Source: Chloroflexota bacterium (GTDB lineage: Bacteria > Chloroflexota > Dehalococcoidia > UBA2247 > RBG-13-53-26). Taken from it: a DNA stretch of 63,855 nt. Position numbers and translations under genes: made by a program. Shown piece by piece: positions 23,552 to 32,836 of the stretch; the first letter of the stretch is position 1, and the number at the start of each line of letters is the position of its first letter. The stretch lies in NCBI GenBank assembly GCA_016875915.1, contig VGOM01000011.1, forward strand, positions 1 through 63,855, written 5' to 3'. The notes below the pieces were generated by a model. It was not told the origin of the DNA. It searched no databases and saw nothing but the letters and a program-made list of their open reading frames with translations.

Positions 23552-24421
23552 CTACTTCATGCGGTTGGCCCGGAGGTGTACCAGGATCTCCTGGTACACC
23601 CTCTCCGGCTCTTCCTGGATGAGCCAATGGCCGGCGTTGAGCTCCACCACCCGGTAGGGACCGCGCATGTAGGGCGCGCTGCGCTCCACACCCGCTCGCC
23701 CCACGGCGATGTCCTGATTGCCCCAGATGAGCAGCGTGGGGTGCGAGAATGGGCCGAACCTGTCCCCGCGGTCCCTCTTGTCCAGCAGGCGGGCGTTGCC
23801 CCGGTACCAGTTCAGGCCGGCGGTGACCGCTCCCGGAACGGAGAAGACCTTGAGGTACTCCTCCACCAGGATGGCCGGTATGGAGGCCCAGGCCGCCCGC
23901 AGTCCGGCGAAGTCGTTGCCGCAGAGCATCTCCTCGGCCGGCCCCTTCTGCAGAAAGATGCCGATGTACTGACTGCGCTGCTGCTGGTCGGGGTCGTCGG
24001 CGATGGCTGCCGTGAAGGCGTCCACATGCGGTACGGACATGGCCGTCCAGCTCTGGACGCGGTCGGGGTGGGTCCGGATGGCCTCCCATCCCACGATGGA
24101 GCCCCAGTCATGCCCGATGAGGTGGAGGCGCCGGAACCCCACAGCATCGGCCAGAGCCACGACATCCAGGGCCAGCTCCGGGTAGGTGTAGTTCTCCGCT
24201 GCCTCAGGTCGTGCTCCGGGACTGTAGCCCCGCTGGTCCGGGGCCAGGCAGCGGTAGCCCTCATCAGCCAGCTTGGCCATGGGCTCGGCCCACATGGCTG
24301 AGGTCTCCGGAAAGCCGTGGAGCAGGATGACCGGCTCGGCCGAGGGATTCTCCACCCCAGACAGCCTGCACCGGAAGGTCATCCCTCTGGCGGCGATTTC
24401 TCTAGTCACACACTGGCCCAC
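23552..24421 (-). CDS. Alpha/beta hydrolase, epoxide-hydrolase/dehalogenase-like
   Basis: 289 residues. HGFPETSAMW provides the oxyanion-hole motif, GHDWGSIVGWE places Asp as nucleophile (as in soluble epoxide hydrolases and haloalkane dehalogenases, not Ser esterases), and AGHWLIQEEPE supplies the catalytic His. It would open epoxides or hydrolyse carbon-halogen bonds through a covalent ester. The start is GTG at 24421 with GGGAGGG upstream, inside the last 20 bases of the HAD gene, so the two are translationally coupled. Confidence 0.87.
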   Translation of the reverse strand: MGQCVTREIAARGMTFRCRLSGVENPSAEPVILLHGFPETSAMWAEPMAKLADEGYRCLAPDQRGYSPGARPEAAENYTYPELALDVVALADAVGFRRLHLIGHDWGSIVGWEAIRTHPDRVQSWTAMSVPHVDAFTAAIADDPDQQQRSQYIGIFLQKGPAEEMLCGNDFAGLRAAWASIPAILVEEYLKVFSVPGAVTAGLNWYRGNARLLDKRDRGDRFGPFSHPTLLIWGNQDIAVGRAGVERSAPYMRGPYRVVELNAGHWLIQEEPERVYQEILVHLRANRMK

Positions 24422-25172
24422 TGTATGCCCCCTCCCTCAGCAACCCCTCGATGAGGTCGACTACCGCCGTCAGTGACCCCTGGAAGTCGGGCTCCGGGAT
24501 CCCGGCGGTTGCGCTGCCGTGGGTGCTCCGGCTTAGCTCGGTGTCGGCTTCAGCGGCGTCGGTCACCAGGTATGTCTTCATGCCGATGCGGGCCACGATC
24601 ATGTCATTCACCGGGTCGTTGCCCACCATGAGGCAGGCCTCCGGGGTCTCCTTGATCATCCCGCAGATCTCCTGGTAGTACTCCAGGTTGGGCTTGCAGT
24701 AGGTGGTGTTCTCGATGTGGGTGATCAGATCGAAGCGCAGGTCTCCCAGTCCCGCCCACGTAAGCCGCGCGGACTGCGCCGCCAGCGGCCAGATGGGGTT
24801 GGAGGCGATGACCAGCTTGACGTCGTTCTGCCTCAGCCGCAGGAACACATCCCGCACCTCGGGGGACACCGTGGCCAGGGAGCGGAGCCGTTCGTACTCC
24901 GTATCGTAGAACTTCATGAACCGGGCCCAGATCTCGCCCCGCAGCGCCCCGTGGTCGGCGCAGAAGGTCTCCAGGAAGCGGTCAGCGTTCGACATCTCGC
25001 CGTTGTTGCGCAGCAGGGACTGAGTGCCCCGGAGCAGCTTGTCGATGAACATGTTGCCGGGCATGATGTCAGCGAAGTGGCCCATGACCCCGACAACGTA
25101 GCGCTCAAAGAACTCCCGCTCGCTGTAGTGGATCAGCGTGTTGTCGAGGTCAAACAGCACCGCTCTGAGCAT
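24402..25172 (-). CDS. HAD-superfamily hydrolase
   Basis: 256 residues from the ATG at 25172 (GAGGGGCG upstream). Motif I is FDLDNTLIHY (residues 6-15), motif II is LVIASNP, the Lys of motif III lies in TTYCKPNLEYYQ, and motif IV is MVGNDPVNDM. The helical cap inserted after motif I classes it with haloacid dehalogenase-like phosphatases. It removes phosphate, or less likely halide, from a small substrate. It overlaps the downstream epoxide-hydrolase-like gene by 20 bases, the same order as the two domains of mammalian soluble epoxide hydrolase. Confidence 0.87.
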   Translation of the reverse strand: MLRAVLFDLDNTLIHYSEREFFERYVVGVMGHFADIMPGNMFIDKLLRGTQSLLRNNGEMSNADRFLETFCADHGALRGEIWARFMKFYDTEYERLRSLATVSPEVRDVFLRLRQNDVKLVIASNPIWPLAAQSARLTWAGLGDLRFDLITHIENTTYCKPNLEYYQEICGMIKETPEACLMVGNDPVNDMIVARIGMKTYLVTDAAEADTELSRSTHGSATAGIPEPDFQGSLTAVVDLIEGLLREGAYSGPVCD

Positions 25173-25303
25173 CGCCCCTCGGCCCGCGTGTTCCTTCCGT
25201 GGCGCACCGAGGCCATTGTACCTCCGCAATCCCCCGGCGGCAAAACGATGGGGCGGGGAGGATGTCTCCACCCCGGCGGACCCCGCAGCCGGCGCACCGT
25301 GTG

Positions 25304-28300
25304 CTAGATCGGCCTCTTTCGGACGGATAGGACAACGAAGCCCGCCGCGGCTGCCACCACGAACCCAACGGGGATGACCAGCCAGAATGGCAGCCTATTG
25401 TCCTCGTTCTCCGGCGGAGCAGGGGTGGGATCCTGCTCGCCGATCACCTTGATCCCGTCACTCACGGCTACTGCGCTCCAGAGTCCATCCCCGTTCCTGG
25501 CCTTGACACTGAAGTAGTAGGTGGTGCCCACCGTAAGCGAGAGCCCGGTCCTGTCTATCCCGCCGGACGCTCCTGCCGAGGTCCAGTCGACGACATCGGT
25601 TCCCCCGGCGGAGGTGCCGATCGCATACTGGTACTCCGCCACGCCTGATTCCGGGTCTGTGGAAGACCAGGCAGCGCGGAGACCGGTGGCTATGGTTGTG
25701 GTAGCGCCATCATCTGAGACAGCGGGGGTAGCCGGTGGAGTTGAGTCGAGTGGAGGCGCAGCTGTGGCGAAAGAGGTCTCTGCCGACCAGTTCGACCAGG
25801 CTCCGCGGTTGTCCTGGTGCCTCACCCTCCAGAAGTAGGTGGTGGAGTAGGCCAGTTTGCCGGATGGAACGCTGATGCCCGTCAGGCTGATGGTGTCTGT
25901 GCCGCTGTCGAAGACCGGGCTGGAGTAGTCTCCGGCCACTGCAGTGATCTGCCATTGAGAGGCGGCGTGAGTATCACCGCCATCCGGGTCTGAGAACGAA
26001 GACGAAGAGAGCACGGGAACGAGGCTCATCCCGGTGGCCCCCGCTGCCGGCAGGAGATTGTCAGGCTGGCCCGGAGGCTGGTTTGGCGGTTCGGCGGTGG
26101 TGAAGGACGTCTCATCTGACCAGTCTGACCAAGCCTCATGACTGTCCTGATGCCTCACCCTCCAGAAGTAGGTGGTGGAGTAGGCCAGTCTGCCGGATGC
26201 AACGCCGACGCTGGTCAGGTTGGCGATGTCTGCGCTGCTGTCGAAAACCGGACTGGAGTAGTCTCCCGCCACAGCGCTGACCTGCCATTGGGAGGCGGCA
26301 TGGCTATCTCCGGAGTCAGGGTCGGAGAAGTCTGCGCAGGTGAGCGTCGGCGTCAGACTCGCCTCACTGCCGCCGTTGGGCGGAGAGACGTTGTCCGGCT
26401 GGCCCGGGGCCTGGTTCGGTGGCGCAGCAGTGGTGAAGGATGTGTCATCTGAGTAGCTGGACCACGCCCCGTGATTGTCCTGATACCTGGCGTGCCAGTA
26501 GTAGGTGGTGGAGTAGCTCAGCGACGAAGACAGGATGCTTGTCAGGTGCGCAGCATCCGTGCCGCTGTCGAACACCGGGCTGGAGTAGCTGCCCGCGGCC
26601 GTCCTCATCTGCCACTGGGAGGCGGCATGGGTATCGCCGCCGTCCGGGTCGGAGAACGCCGCGGCCCGGAGCGTTGGCATCAGGCTCACTCCAATTGCCT
26701 GATCCACCGGTGAAGAGTTGACAGGCTTGTTCGGCGGATCGTTCGGGGGCGGAGAGGTGGTCACCGTGATGTAGCCCGCCTTGGTCTCGGTGTCGGTCTC
26801 TGCATCGGAATCGGTCACCTGCAGTGCTACGGTGTAGGTGCCCGCGCTGCTGTAGCTGTGGGAGGGGTTCTGAAGCGTGCTCCCCGTGCCATCCCCGAAA
26901 TCCCACTCGTAGGAAAGGGGCAGCACTCCACCCATGGACAGGTCGGTGAACTGGACCGCCTGGCCCACCATCACCGCCGTCTCGTCAGCAGAGAAGCCGA
27001 CATGAAGGCCCGCGGCCACTGTGTAGTCCCCGGCCTCCACCTCGATGACTATGCCGGAGGCGGATACCTCGAAGGGCACGTCGCCTCCCGAGCCATCCTG
27101 GACTCCAGTGGCCCACGGGGCGTTGACCAGCAGTCGGGATTTGCCGCCGATATTGGCCACCGTGAAGCTCAGCGAGACCCCGGGGTCAGAGACCACATTT
27201 GAGATAGCCGTATGGTACGAGTTCTGGGCTTTCTCCCAGTATTCCCTGAAGCCGATTATCTGAACGCCCCTGTTCTCATAGTTCGATACATAGGTGGCAA
27301 ACCTGTCGGCGCTGATCGACCAGACAATAGCCGGGGTGACATCCAGTTCGTGTGAGAAGGTGGGAACAACTATGCCAGCGGCCGACGCAGTGCTCCAGAA
27401 GGTCCAGCAGTTGTCACCCAGGTTCGCAATGCTGGACAGTCCGGCACCGCAACCGTTCACTCCGGCTCTGGACACCATCCCGAAGCTGGCGTAGGCATAC
27501 TCGGCATGCGTGACGTTGTCTGCCCCCTGAAGACTGCAGAATGACGTTGGGGGTTCCCCAAATGTCGCCGCGATCTCAGCAGTCTCGGCATCCATCAATG
27601 CCAGAGCGTCCGCCAACGGCAAATCGTACAGCCTGGCACCGTAGTGTATCCCCAGCTCCCACCCATCGGCGATGAGGGCCTTCAAAGCCGCCATCTCTGA
27701 CGGAGAGTAGTCTTCAACCCAGCCCACGTCAGCCCATATCGTCCCGTGGTCAAGTAGGGATACTCCGTAGTCCACCGTGTCCCACGGGTGCGGGCCGTCC
27801 AGTCCGAACGAAGTCAGTTTGGGGTTGGATATGGGAGTCACGTAGCTGTACCTAGGCACCGTCTGCTCCACCCAGTACAGCTGCAGGTAGGCGGTTTGCC
27901 CGGAGTATATCGAATCGAAGGCGAAATGCACGAACGGATTGACAAACGGGTCGTAGACCGTGGTCATGCTGTAGGGCAGATAGCGGGTGTAGGGGGTGGT
28001 CAGCTTCTTCACGCCGTTGAGATAGATGTCATTGGTCTTGCCGGCGCAATCGGACACTATGGTGATTTCGAATCTCCCACTATCGTTGAAGCCTACATTG
28101 GGGGTGACGCTGATGGCGGAATACAGTGTGGGATTGGTGTAGGTGTAGTAGTACGACACTATTTCCAGGTCATCTGTGGGAGCACTGTTGACAAGCCGGA
28201 CTTCAAGCCAAGCGCCGCCCGCAAACACATTCACGGTGGAGTGGTCCTCCGTCCTGCCCATGCCCATGTCAATGGTGATGGTCGTTGCCAGAGACGGCGA

Positions 28301-28657
28301 CAGTCCTCCTACAAACAGCTTGCCCACCGCGCCTGCGGTGGCATCAACCGAAACACAATGGCTAGTGGAGTCGTAGTCCAGGGCCAGGTTGGAGACAGCA
28401 CCCGACATGGAATCTGCAGCCAGGCAGACGTTGCCCGGGACCGCGCTCATGCCGGCGTAGTCCTGGCTGAAGACCACCAAGTCGCCGGCTGGACTGTTGG
28501 CCACACTGGAACCTTCAGCGCGGGCACTCTGAAGCCCGGGTTGCACCAGCGCGACGGAAGCCATCAGGGCAAGACAAAGGAGAAACACGAAGGGACAGCA
28601 CTTGATGCCGCCCCTGGTCGGTCCTGGTTGTCTGCCCTTGTGCTTCCACTCTGTCAT
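25304..28657 (-). CDS. Large surface protein: NodB-like region, PKD and fibronectin-like repeats, C-terminal anchor
   Basis: 1117 residues. A signal peptide (FVFLLCLALMASVALVQPG) comes first. A ~200-residue region follows that binds or displays like a lectin domain. Around residues 270-490 lies a polysaccharide-deacetylase-like barrel (SFGLDGPHPW, ELGIHYGARL, IIGFREYWEK). Next are a PKD domain (YEWDFGDGTGSTLQNPSHSY), three fibronectin-like modules nearly matching those of 1656-3236, a standard FN3 domain, and LPFWLVIPVGF plus a transmembrane helix with KRP. GGAGGAG precedes the ATG. Its leader carries structured RNA copy B and a sigma-70 promoter. The probable role is carbohydrate modification or adhesion at the envelope; metal ligands of the deacetylase are not certain. 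Confidence 0.85.
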   Translation of the reverse strand: MTEWKHKGRQPGPTRGGIKCCPFVFLLCLALMASVALVQPGLQSARAEGSSVANSPAGDLVVFSQDYAGMSAVPGNVCLAADSMSGAVSNLALDYDSTSHCVSVDATAGAVGKLFVGGLSPSLATTITIDMGMGRTEDHSTVNVFAGGAWLEVRLVNSAPTDDLEIVSYYYTYTNPTLYSAISVTPNVGFNDSGRFEITIVSDCAGKTNDIYLNGVKKLTTPYTRYLPYSMTTVYDPFVNPFVHFAFDSIYSGQTAYLQLYWVEQTVPRYSYVTPISNPKLTSFGLDGPHPWDTVDYGVSLLDHGTIWADVGWVEDYSPSEMAALKALIADGWELGIHYGARLYDLPLADALALMDAETAEIAATFGEPPTSFCSLQGADNVTHAEYAYASFGMVSRAGVNGCGAGLSSIANLGDNCWTFWSTASAAGIVVPTFSHELDVTPAIVWSISADRFATYVSNYENRGVQIIGFREYWEKAQNSYHTAISNVVSDPGVSLSFTVANIGGKSRLLVNAPWATGVQDGSGGDVPFEVSASGIVIEVEAGDYTVAAGLHVGFSADETAVMVGQAVQFTDLSMGGVLPLSYEWDFGDGTGSTLQNPSHSYSSAGTYTVALQVTDSDAETDTETKAGYITVTTSPPPNDPPNKPVNSSPVDQAIGVSLMPTLRAAAFSDPDGGDTHAASQWQMRTAAGSYSSPVFDSGTDAAHLTSILSSSLSYSTTYYWHARYQDNHGAWSSYSDDTSFTTAAPPNQAPGQPDNVSPPNGGSEASLTPTLTCADFSDPDSGDSHAASQWQVSAVAGDYSSPVFDSSADIANLTSVGVASGRLAYSTTYFWRVRHQDSHEAWSDWSDETSFTTAEPPNQPPGQPDNLLPAAGATGMSLVPVLSSSSFSDPDGGDTHAASQWQITAVAGDYSSPVFDSGTDTISLTGISVPSGKLAYSTTYFWRVRHQDNRGAWSNWSAETSFATAAPPLDSTPPATPAVSDDGATTTIATGLRAAWSSTDPESGVAEYQYAIGTSAGGTDVVDWTSAGASGGIDRTGLSLTVGTTYYFSVKARNGDGLWSAVAVSDGIKVIGEQDPTPAPPENEDNRLPFWLVIPVGFVVAAAAGFVVLSVRKRPI

Positions 28658-28679
28658 TCATCTCCTCCAAGAAACGCAA

Positions 28680-28749
28680 GAAACCGACCTCTCCAGGTCG
28701 GTTTCACTATTGACTCCCCATTGCCCAAGTGACCAAATACGGACAACGG
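28680..28749 (-). ncRNA. Structured leader RNA, copy B (putative riboswitch/attenuator)
   Basis: Read on the minus strand. Hairpin 1 is CCGUUGUCC (28749-28741), loop GUAUUUGGUCACUU (28740-28727), GGGCAAUGG (28726-28718). Four of the nine pairs differ from copy A yet all stay paired (two as G-U), and the loop differs at two or three positions only. The linker again has AGUGA (28708-28704), complementary to loop UCACU. Hairpin 2 is AAACCGACCU / AGGUCGGUUU with a GGAG loop (28704-28681), followed by a moderately U-rich run and then the GGAGGAG site of the surface protein gene. A promoter at 28782-28810 starts the transcript about 25 bases before the element. Confidence 0.68.
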
Positions 28750-28781
28750 TTCAGTGCCCCTCATACATGCCGTTGTCTGCT

Positions 28782-28810
28782 ATTATCCGGTTCCTGCTCT
28801 ATCCATGCAA
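28782..28810 (-). promoter_or_regulatory. Sigma-70 promoter of the surface protein gene
   Basis: The minus strand reads TTGCAT (28805-28810) and GATAAT (28782-28787), 17 bases apart. The expected start near 28775 gives a leader of ~118 bases that contains structured RNA copy B. Confidence 0.65.
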
Positions 28811-28925
28811 TAGGCTTAGTCGCGAAAACGGTTCGGCAACCCTTGGCGACTGTCGGATTCCTGCGGAACCATGGGACACGATTGACTTGCACCCCCGGGG
28901 GATAAGAAGATGAGGGTCTGGAACC

Positions 28926-29810
28926 ATGAGCAGGCCCTACCTTGCCATCTCCATCTCCATCGTCGCCGTGTCCTTCGCCTCCGTCCTCATCCTCTCCTGT
29001 GAAGCGCCCCCGCTGAGCATCGCCTTCTACAGGATTCTCTTCACCACCGCCATCGTGGCACCGCTGGCCCTCCTCAGGGAGAAGGGCAGAGCGGAACTCC
29101 TGGCCATCCCCCGCTCGGCACTGCTGATGATGGTGCTGATCGGCCTGGTGCTGGCCGCCCACTTCGCGCTGTGGATCACCTCGCTGACCAAGACCTCGGT
29201 GGCCAGCTCGGTGGTGCTGGTCACCGCCCACCCGGTCTTCGTGGCCCCCGTCTCGCACTACCTTCTGAAAGAGAGGCTGTCCGGTCTGAACGTGATCGGC
29301 ATCGGTATTGGCGTCGCCGGAGTGGCCCTGCTGGTCAGCGGCAACTACGGCTATTCCGCCTTCGCTCTGGATACCCTGGAAGGGAATGTCCTTGCCATGC
29401 TGGGCGGGCTGGCCGCCGGACTCTACATCCTGGGCGGGCGGGTGGTCAGGAAGACCGTCTCCGTCTTCCCCTATGCCCTGGTGGTCTATGCCGCGGCCAC
29501 GCTGGCGCTGATCCCCATCTGCCTGGCCTTCGGGGCCCCGCTGTCGGGCCTGAGAACGGAGGACTACCTGATCATTCTGCTCATGGCAACAGTGGCAGGG
29601 CTGCTGGGGCACACGTTGTACAACTGGTCCCTGGCCCACATCCGGGCGGCAGTGGCCTCCGTCTTCCTTCTGGGAGAGCCGATCGGCTCTTCGCTGCTGG
29701 CCTACGCCTTACCCTGGATACGCCAGGAGCCCTCGCCGTTCACCCTGGGGGGCGGCGCGGTGATCCTCCTGGGCATCTACCTCACGGCCCGGAGGGTCAC
29801 TCCCCGATGA
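28926..29810 (+). CDS. EamA/DMT-superfamily transporter
   Basis: 294 residues with ten hydrophobic helices arranged as two five-helix repeats, the EamA pattern. The blocks [20 protein letters not shown] and [20 protein letters not shown] are the family signatures of the first and second halves. It probably exports an amino acid or other small metabolite across the cytoplasmic membrane; the substrate is unknown. The ATG at 28926 has only a weak ribosome-binding site. It overlaps the 3' end of the convergent yjbQ-like gene by 14 bases. Confidence 0.88.
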   Translation: MSRPYLAISISIVAVSFASVLILSCEAPPLSIAFYRILFTTAIVAPLALLREKGRAELLAIPRSALLMMVLIGLVLAAHFALWITSLTKTSVASSVVLVTAHPVFVAPVSHYLLKERLSGLNVIGIGIGVAGVALLVSGNYGYSAFALDTLEGNVLAMLGGLAAGLYILGGRVVRKTVSVFPYALVVYAAATLALIPICLAFGAPLSGLRTEDYLIILLMATVAGLLGHTLYNWSLAHIRAAVASVFLLGEPIGSSLLAYALPWIRQEPSPFTLGGGAVILLGIYLTARRVTPR

Positions 29811-30216
29811 TCTTGACCAGCGCCCGCTTCCGGCGCCGGCCGTCGAACTCGCCGTAGAAGATCTGCTCCCAGGGCCCAAAGTCCAGCCGCCCTTCGCTGA
29901 CAGCCACTACCACCTCGCGGCCCATGACCTGCCTCTTCAGGTGAGCGTCGGCATTGTCTTCGCCGGTCCGATTGTGGCGGTAGCGGCCGACCGGCTCATG
30001 GGGCGCTATCTGCTCCAGCCAGTCGTCGTAGTCCTGATGTAGCCCCCGTTCGTCATCGTTGATGAACACCGAGGCGGTGATGTGCATGGCGTTCACCAGG
30101 ACCAGCCCTTCCTTGATCTTGCTCTCGCGCAGGCAGCCGTCGACCTGCGGCGTGATATTGACAAACCCCCGGCGTTCGGCGACGTTGAACCACAGTTCTT
30201 TGCGGTAGCTCTTCAT
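29797..30216 (-). CDS. yjbQ: YjbQ / UPF0047 family protein
   Basis: 139 residues from the ATG at 30216 (GGGAGGAGGG upstream). Family signatures are visible: [20 protein letters not shown], a His- and Asp-containing block [30 protein letters not shown], and [15 protein letters not shown]. Members are small trimeric metal-binding proteins. Some have weak thiamine phosphate synthase activity and are annotated as secondary thiamine-phosphate synthase; the true role is unclear. It stands alone. Confidence 0.92.
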   Translation of the reverse strand: MKSYRKELWFNVAERRGFVNITPQVDGCLRESKIKEGLVLVNAMHITASVFINDDERGLHQDYDDWLEQIAPHEPVGRYRHNRTGEDNADAHLKRQVMGREVVVAVSEGRLDFGPWEQIFYGEFDGRRRKRALVKIIGE

Positions 30217-30506
30217 CGGCCCTCCTCCCAATCGGGTGTCCCCAGCCGGCCCACGCAGCGGGCGCCTCGTGGCGCGGCTCCGTGGCTATTCCATGGCCCG
30301 CAGTGGACCGCAGTGCGGCTGATGTACCCGAAGCTGCCGACAAGTATACCACCGCAGGCGCGCGGGGCCGTTTGCGTCGACATCCCGCCAGCACTACAAT
30401 CAGAAACGGCATCGGCTCCGGGAGGGTTGTGAGGATGTTGCCGGCGGGATCGCCGCTCCGGATTGCAGCGCTGCCCATAGTGAAGACAGGCTGAGGAGGT
30501 GGCAAG

Positions 30507-31193
30507 ATGAGTGCAGGCAGAATCGTTCTCCTGGTCTTCGGAATCATCTTCCTGGTGGCATCGGTCTTCTTGTTGGTCGGCGGCAGCGGACTGAGTTGGG
30601 CCAACGCCACCCTGACCGACAGCGAGGGGTTCTACACCATCGACACTACCCGGCTGGAGAGCGACTCCTATGCCATCACCTCGGAACCGGCCGACATCGA
30701 CTGGGACTCGGACCAAGACATGGGCTGGTGCTGTGATCCCGGCGACTTCCTGACCGTCAAGGTGGAAGCCGAGAACCGGGCGGCCTCGAAAGGGGTCTTC
30801 ATCGGCATTGGTTCGGAGGACGATGTCGCCGACTACCTTGACGACGTCGAGTACGACGAGATCACTGAATGGACCTCCGACTCACGCGGCATCGATGTCG
30901 ACTACAGGAGGCACCGCGGCAATTCCGAACCCGGGGACCCGACAGAGCAGAACTTCTGGGAGGCCTCGGCCTACGGCACCGGAACCCAGACCCTGAGGTG
31001 GGAACCCGAATCGGGGAGTTGGGTGCTGGTCATCATGAACCAGGACGGCTCCAATGATGTTGACGTAGACGCTGCGGTCGGCGCCAGGGTGCCCTGGGTC
31101 TTCTGGCTAGGTATCGGCCTGCTCATTGCCGGCGCGGTGGCCCTGCCGGCGGGCATCGTCATGGTCTACTTCGCCGCCCGGAGACCCCGGTAG
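30507..31193 (+). CDS. Two-helix membrane protein with acidic extracellular domain
   Basis: 228 residues. Transmembrane helices at residues 4-27 (IVLLVFGIIFLVASVFLLVGG) and about 196-222 bracket a ~165-residue acidic domain (DIDWDSDQDMGWCCDPGDF, VADYLDDVEYDEI, TLRWEPESGSWVLVIMNQDG). The last block is like a beta-sandwich. This layout occurs in uncharacterised Chloroflexota and actinobacterial proteins. The domain is probably outside the cell and may bind cations. GAGGAGG precedes the ATG. No partner is evident. Confidence 0.7.
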   Translation: MSAGRIVLLVFGIIFLVASVFLLVGGSGLSWANATLTDSEGFYTIDTTRLESDSYAITSEPADIDWDSDQDMGWCCDPGDFLTVKVEAENRAASKGVFIGIGSEDDVADYLDDVEYDEITEWTSDSRGIDVDYRRHRGNSEPGDPTEQNFWEASAYGTGTQTLRWEPESGSWVLVIMNQDGSNDVDVDAAVGARVPWVFWLGIGLLIAGAVALPAGIVMVYFAARRPR

Positions 31194-31203
31194 CCGGCCG
31201 GGG

Positions 31204-31647
31204 CTAGGACTCAGCGCGTCTCTTCAGCGCGAAGCAGTAGCTGGCGAAGGCGCGTTTCATCTTCCCGCCGTACAGGAGATAGACCAGGGGCGCCAGCACA
31301 CCGTGGAACTCCTCGAAGTTGACGAAGTGGGTCCGCCCGTCACCCATGGGCACACAGACCTGCCAGCGGAAGCTCTTGATACCCGGCCGTCCCCGCTTCC
31401 GCGAAGTGCCCCAGCAGACCTTGTAGCATTCGGGCTCGTAGGCCAGGAAGACCTCGTGCTCATTCTTGAGCAACTGCTTCTCCGTCATCTGGCAGTCCAG
31501 GTCGAACTCCTCGCCCACCGCGATCTTCTTGGCAGTCATCCGGGGGGTGAACTTGTTCCACTCCGGATAGCGGGGCAGGTCAGTGATGATATCCCAGACC
31601 CTCTGGGCCGGGGCATCGATATCGATCTCACTGCGCACAACGTTCAT
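31204..31647 (-). CDS. SRPBCC (START-like) family protein
   Basis: 147 residues of the helix-grip fold: EIDIDAPAQRVWDIITDLPRYPEWNKF is the standard N-terminal block, and the long C-terminal helix is LVYLLYGGKMKRAFASYCFALKR. Such proteins bind hydrophobic ligands or act as polyketide cyclases. The residues lining the pocket do not identify the ligand. GGAGGTCAGG precedes the ATG at 31647. It is divergent from the ABC-Sir2 operon. Confidence 0.85.
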   Translation of the reverse strand: MNVVRSEIDIDAPAQRVWDIITDLPRYPEWNKFTPRMTAKKIAVGEEFDLDCQMTEKQLLKNEHEVFLAYEPECYKVCWGTSRKRGRPGIKSFRWQVCVPMGDGRTHFVNFEEFHGVLAPLVYLLYGGKMKRAFASYCFALKRRAES

Positions 31648-31715
31648 CCTGACCTCCTCACGCTCCTTCCTAGGTCTGACTCCGGCTTGGCCGCCATCAG
31701 CAAGGAGCCTGTTGT

Positions 31716-31724
31716 GATATGATG
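31716..31724 (+). promoter_or_regulatory. Extended -10 promoter of the ABC-Sir2 operon
   Basis: TGATATGAT, with the TGn extension, lies 86 bases before the first gene. No -35 match. Confidence 0.45.
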
Positions 31725-31810
31725 GACATCAGTATGCCACACTTGCGGCAGACAAGGCCAACGCCCCTCTGAGACACCCCCCGCAGTGCCAATCCTCAAA
31801 GGAGAACTGC

Positions 31811-32836
31811 ATGAGCGTTATTGGAACCCGGGGACTGACCAAGATCTACAACGGCGAGGTCAGAGCCGTAGACGGCATCGATTTCGAGGTGGAGGCAGGC
31901 GAGATCTTCGCCTTCCTGGGGCCGAACGGCGCCGGGAAGACCACCACTATCAAGATGCTGAACACGCTCATCCTGCCCACCTCCGGCTCGGCCACTGTAG
32001 CCGGCTTCGACGTTGTGAAACACCCTGCCGAGGTGCGCAGGCGCGTCGGCTACGCGGCCCAGGACGTGGGAGTGGACGAGCGTGCCACGGGACGGGAGAA
32101 CCTTACCCTCTACGGCCACTTCTACCGCCTAGACAACAGGAGGATCAGGGAGCGGGTCAAAGAGCTGTTCGAGCTGGTGGGACTGAACGGATACGAGGAC
32201 AAGATGGTCTCCTCGTACTCCGGTGGCATGCGGAAACGGCTTGACCTGGCCATGGGACTGATCCATCAGCCTCAGGTGATCTTCCTGGATGAGCCCACCA
32301 CAGGGCTTGACCCGCAGACCAGGGTCCACCTCTGGGACTACATCAACAAGCTGGCCAAGACCATGGGCGTGGCGGTGTTCCTGACCACGCACTACATGGA
32401 GGAGGCCGACCGGCTGGCCGACCGCATCGCCATCATCGATCTGGGCAAGATCAGGACCATCGGCACCTCCGACGCACTGAAGAAGTCCATCGGCGGTGAC
32501 GTGGTCACGCTCACTCCCCCCGCAGAAAAGGATGAAGAACGCCAGGATTTCGTCAAACGGGCTGAGGCCGCCCTGTCAGGCAAGCCCTTTGTGACGGAGA
32601 CCAAGCCCAGCGATGGTCAACTGGCAGTCTACGTCAAGGACGGGGCAGCGGCAATCCCGGGCATAATGCAGATCATGGGCAGCCAGGGCATCGAGGTCAA
32701 GACCATAGCCATGTCGAGGCCCTCGCTGGACGACGTGTTCCTGAAATACACCGGCCGCACCATACGGGCGCAGGAGGGCACCCAGACCACCTTCGTCCAG
32801 ATGCGGCGCCAGGCCAACAGGAGGCGGAACCGATGA
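31811..32836 (+). CDS. ABC-2 type transporter ATP-binding protein (DrrA-like)
   Basis: 341 residues. Walker A is GPNGAGKTTT (about residues 38-47), the signature is YSGGMRKRLDLAMG, Walker B is VIFLDEPTTGLD, and the switch His is in LTTHYMEEADRL. The C-terminal ~100 residues are the DrrA-type extension. With the membrane partner in the next gene it exports a drug, lipid or polyketide from the cytoplasm. It heads a five-gene operon: the next start overlaps its stop by four bases (ATGA). Confidence 0.94.
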   Translation: MSVIGTRGLTKIYNGEVRAVDGIDFEVEAGEIFAFLGPNGAGKTTTIKMLNTLILPTSGSATVAGFDVVKHPAEVRRRVGYAAQDVGVDERATGRENLTLYGHFYRLDNRRIRERVKELFELVGLNGYEDKMVSSYSGGMRKRLDLAMGLIHQPQVIFLDEPTTGLDPQTRVHLWDYINKLAKTMGVAVFLTTHYMEEADRLADRIAIIDLGKIRTIGTSDALKKSIGGDVVTLTPPAEKDEERQDFVKRAEAALSGKPFVTETKPSDGQLAVYVKDGAAAIPGIMQIMGSQGIEVKTIAMSRPSLDDVFLKYTGRTIRAQEGTQTTFVQMRRQANRRRNR

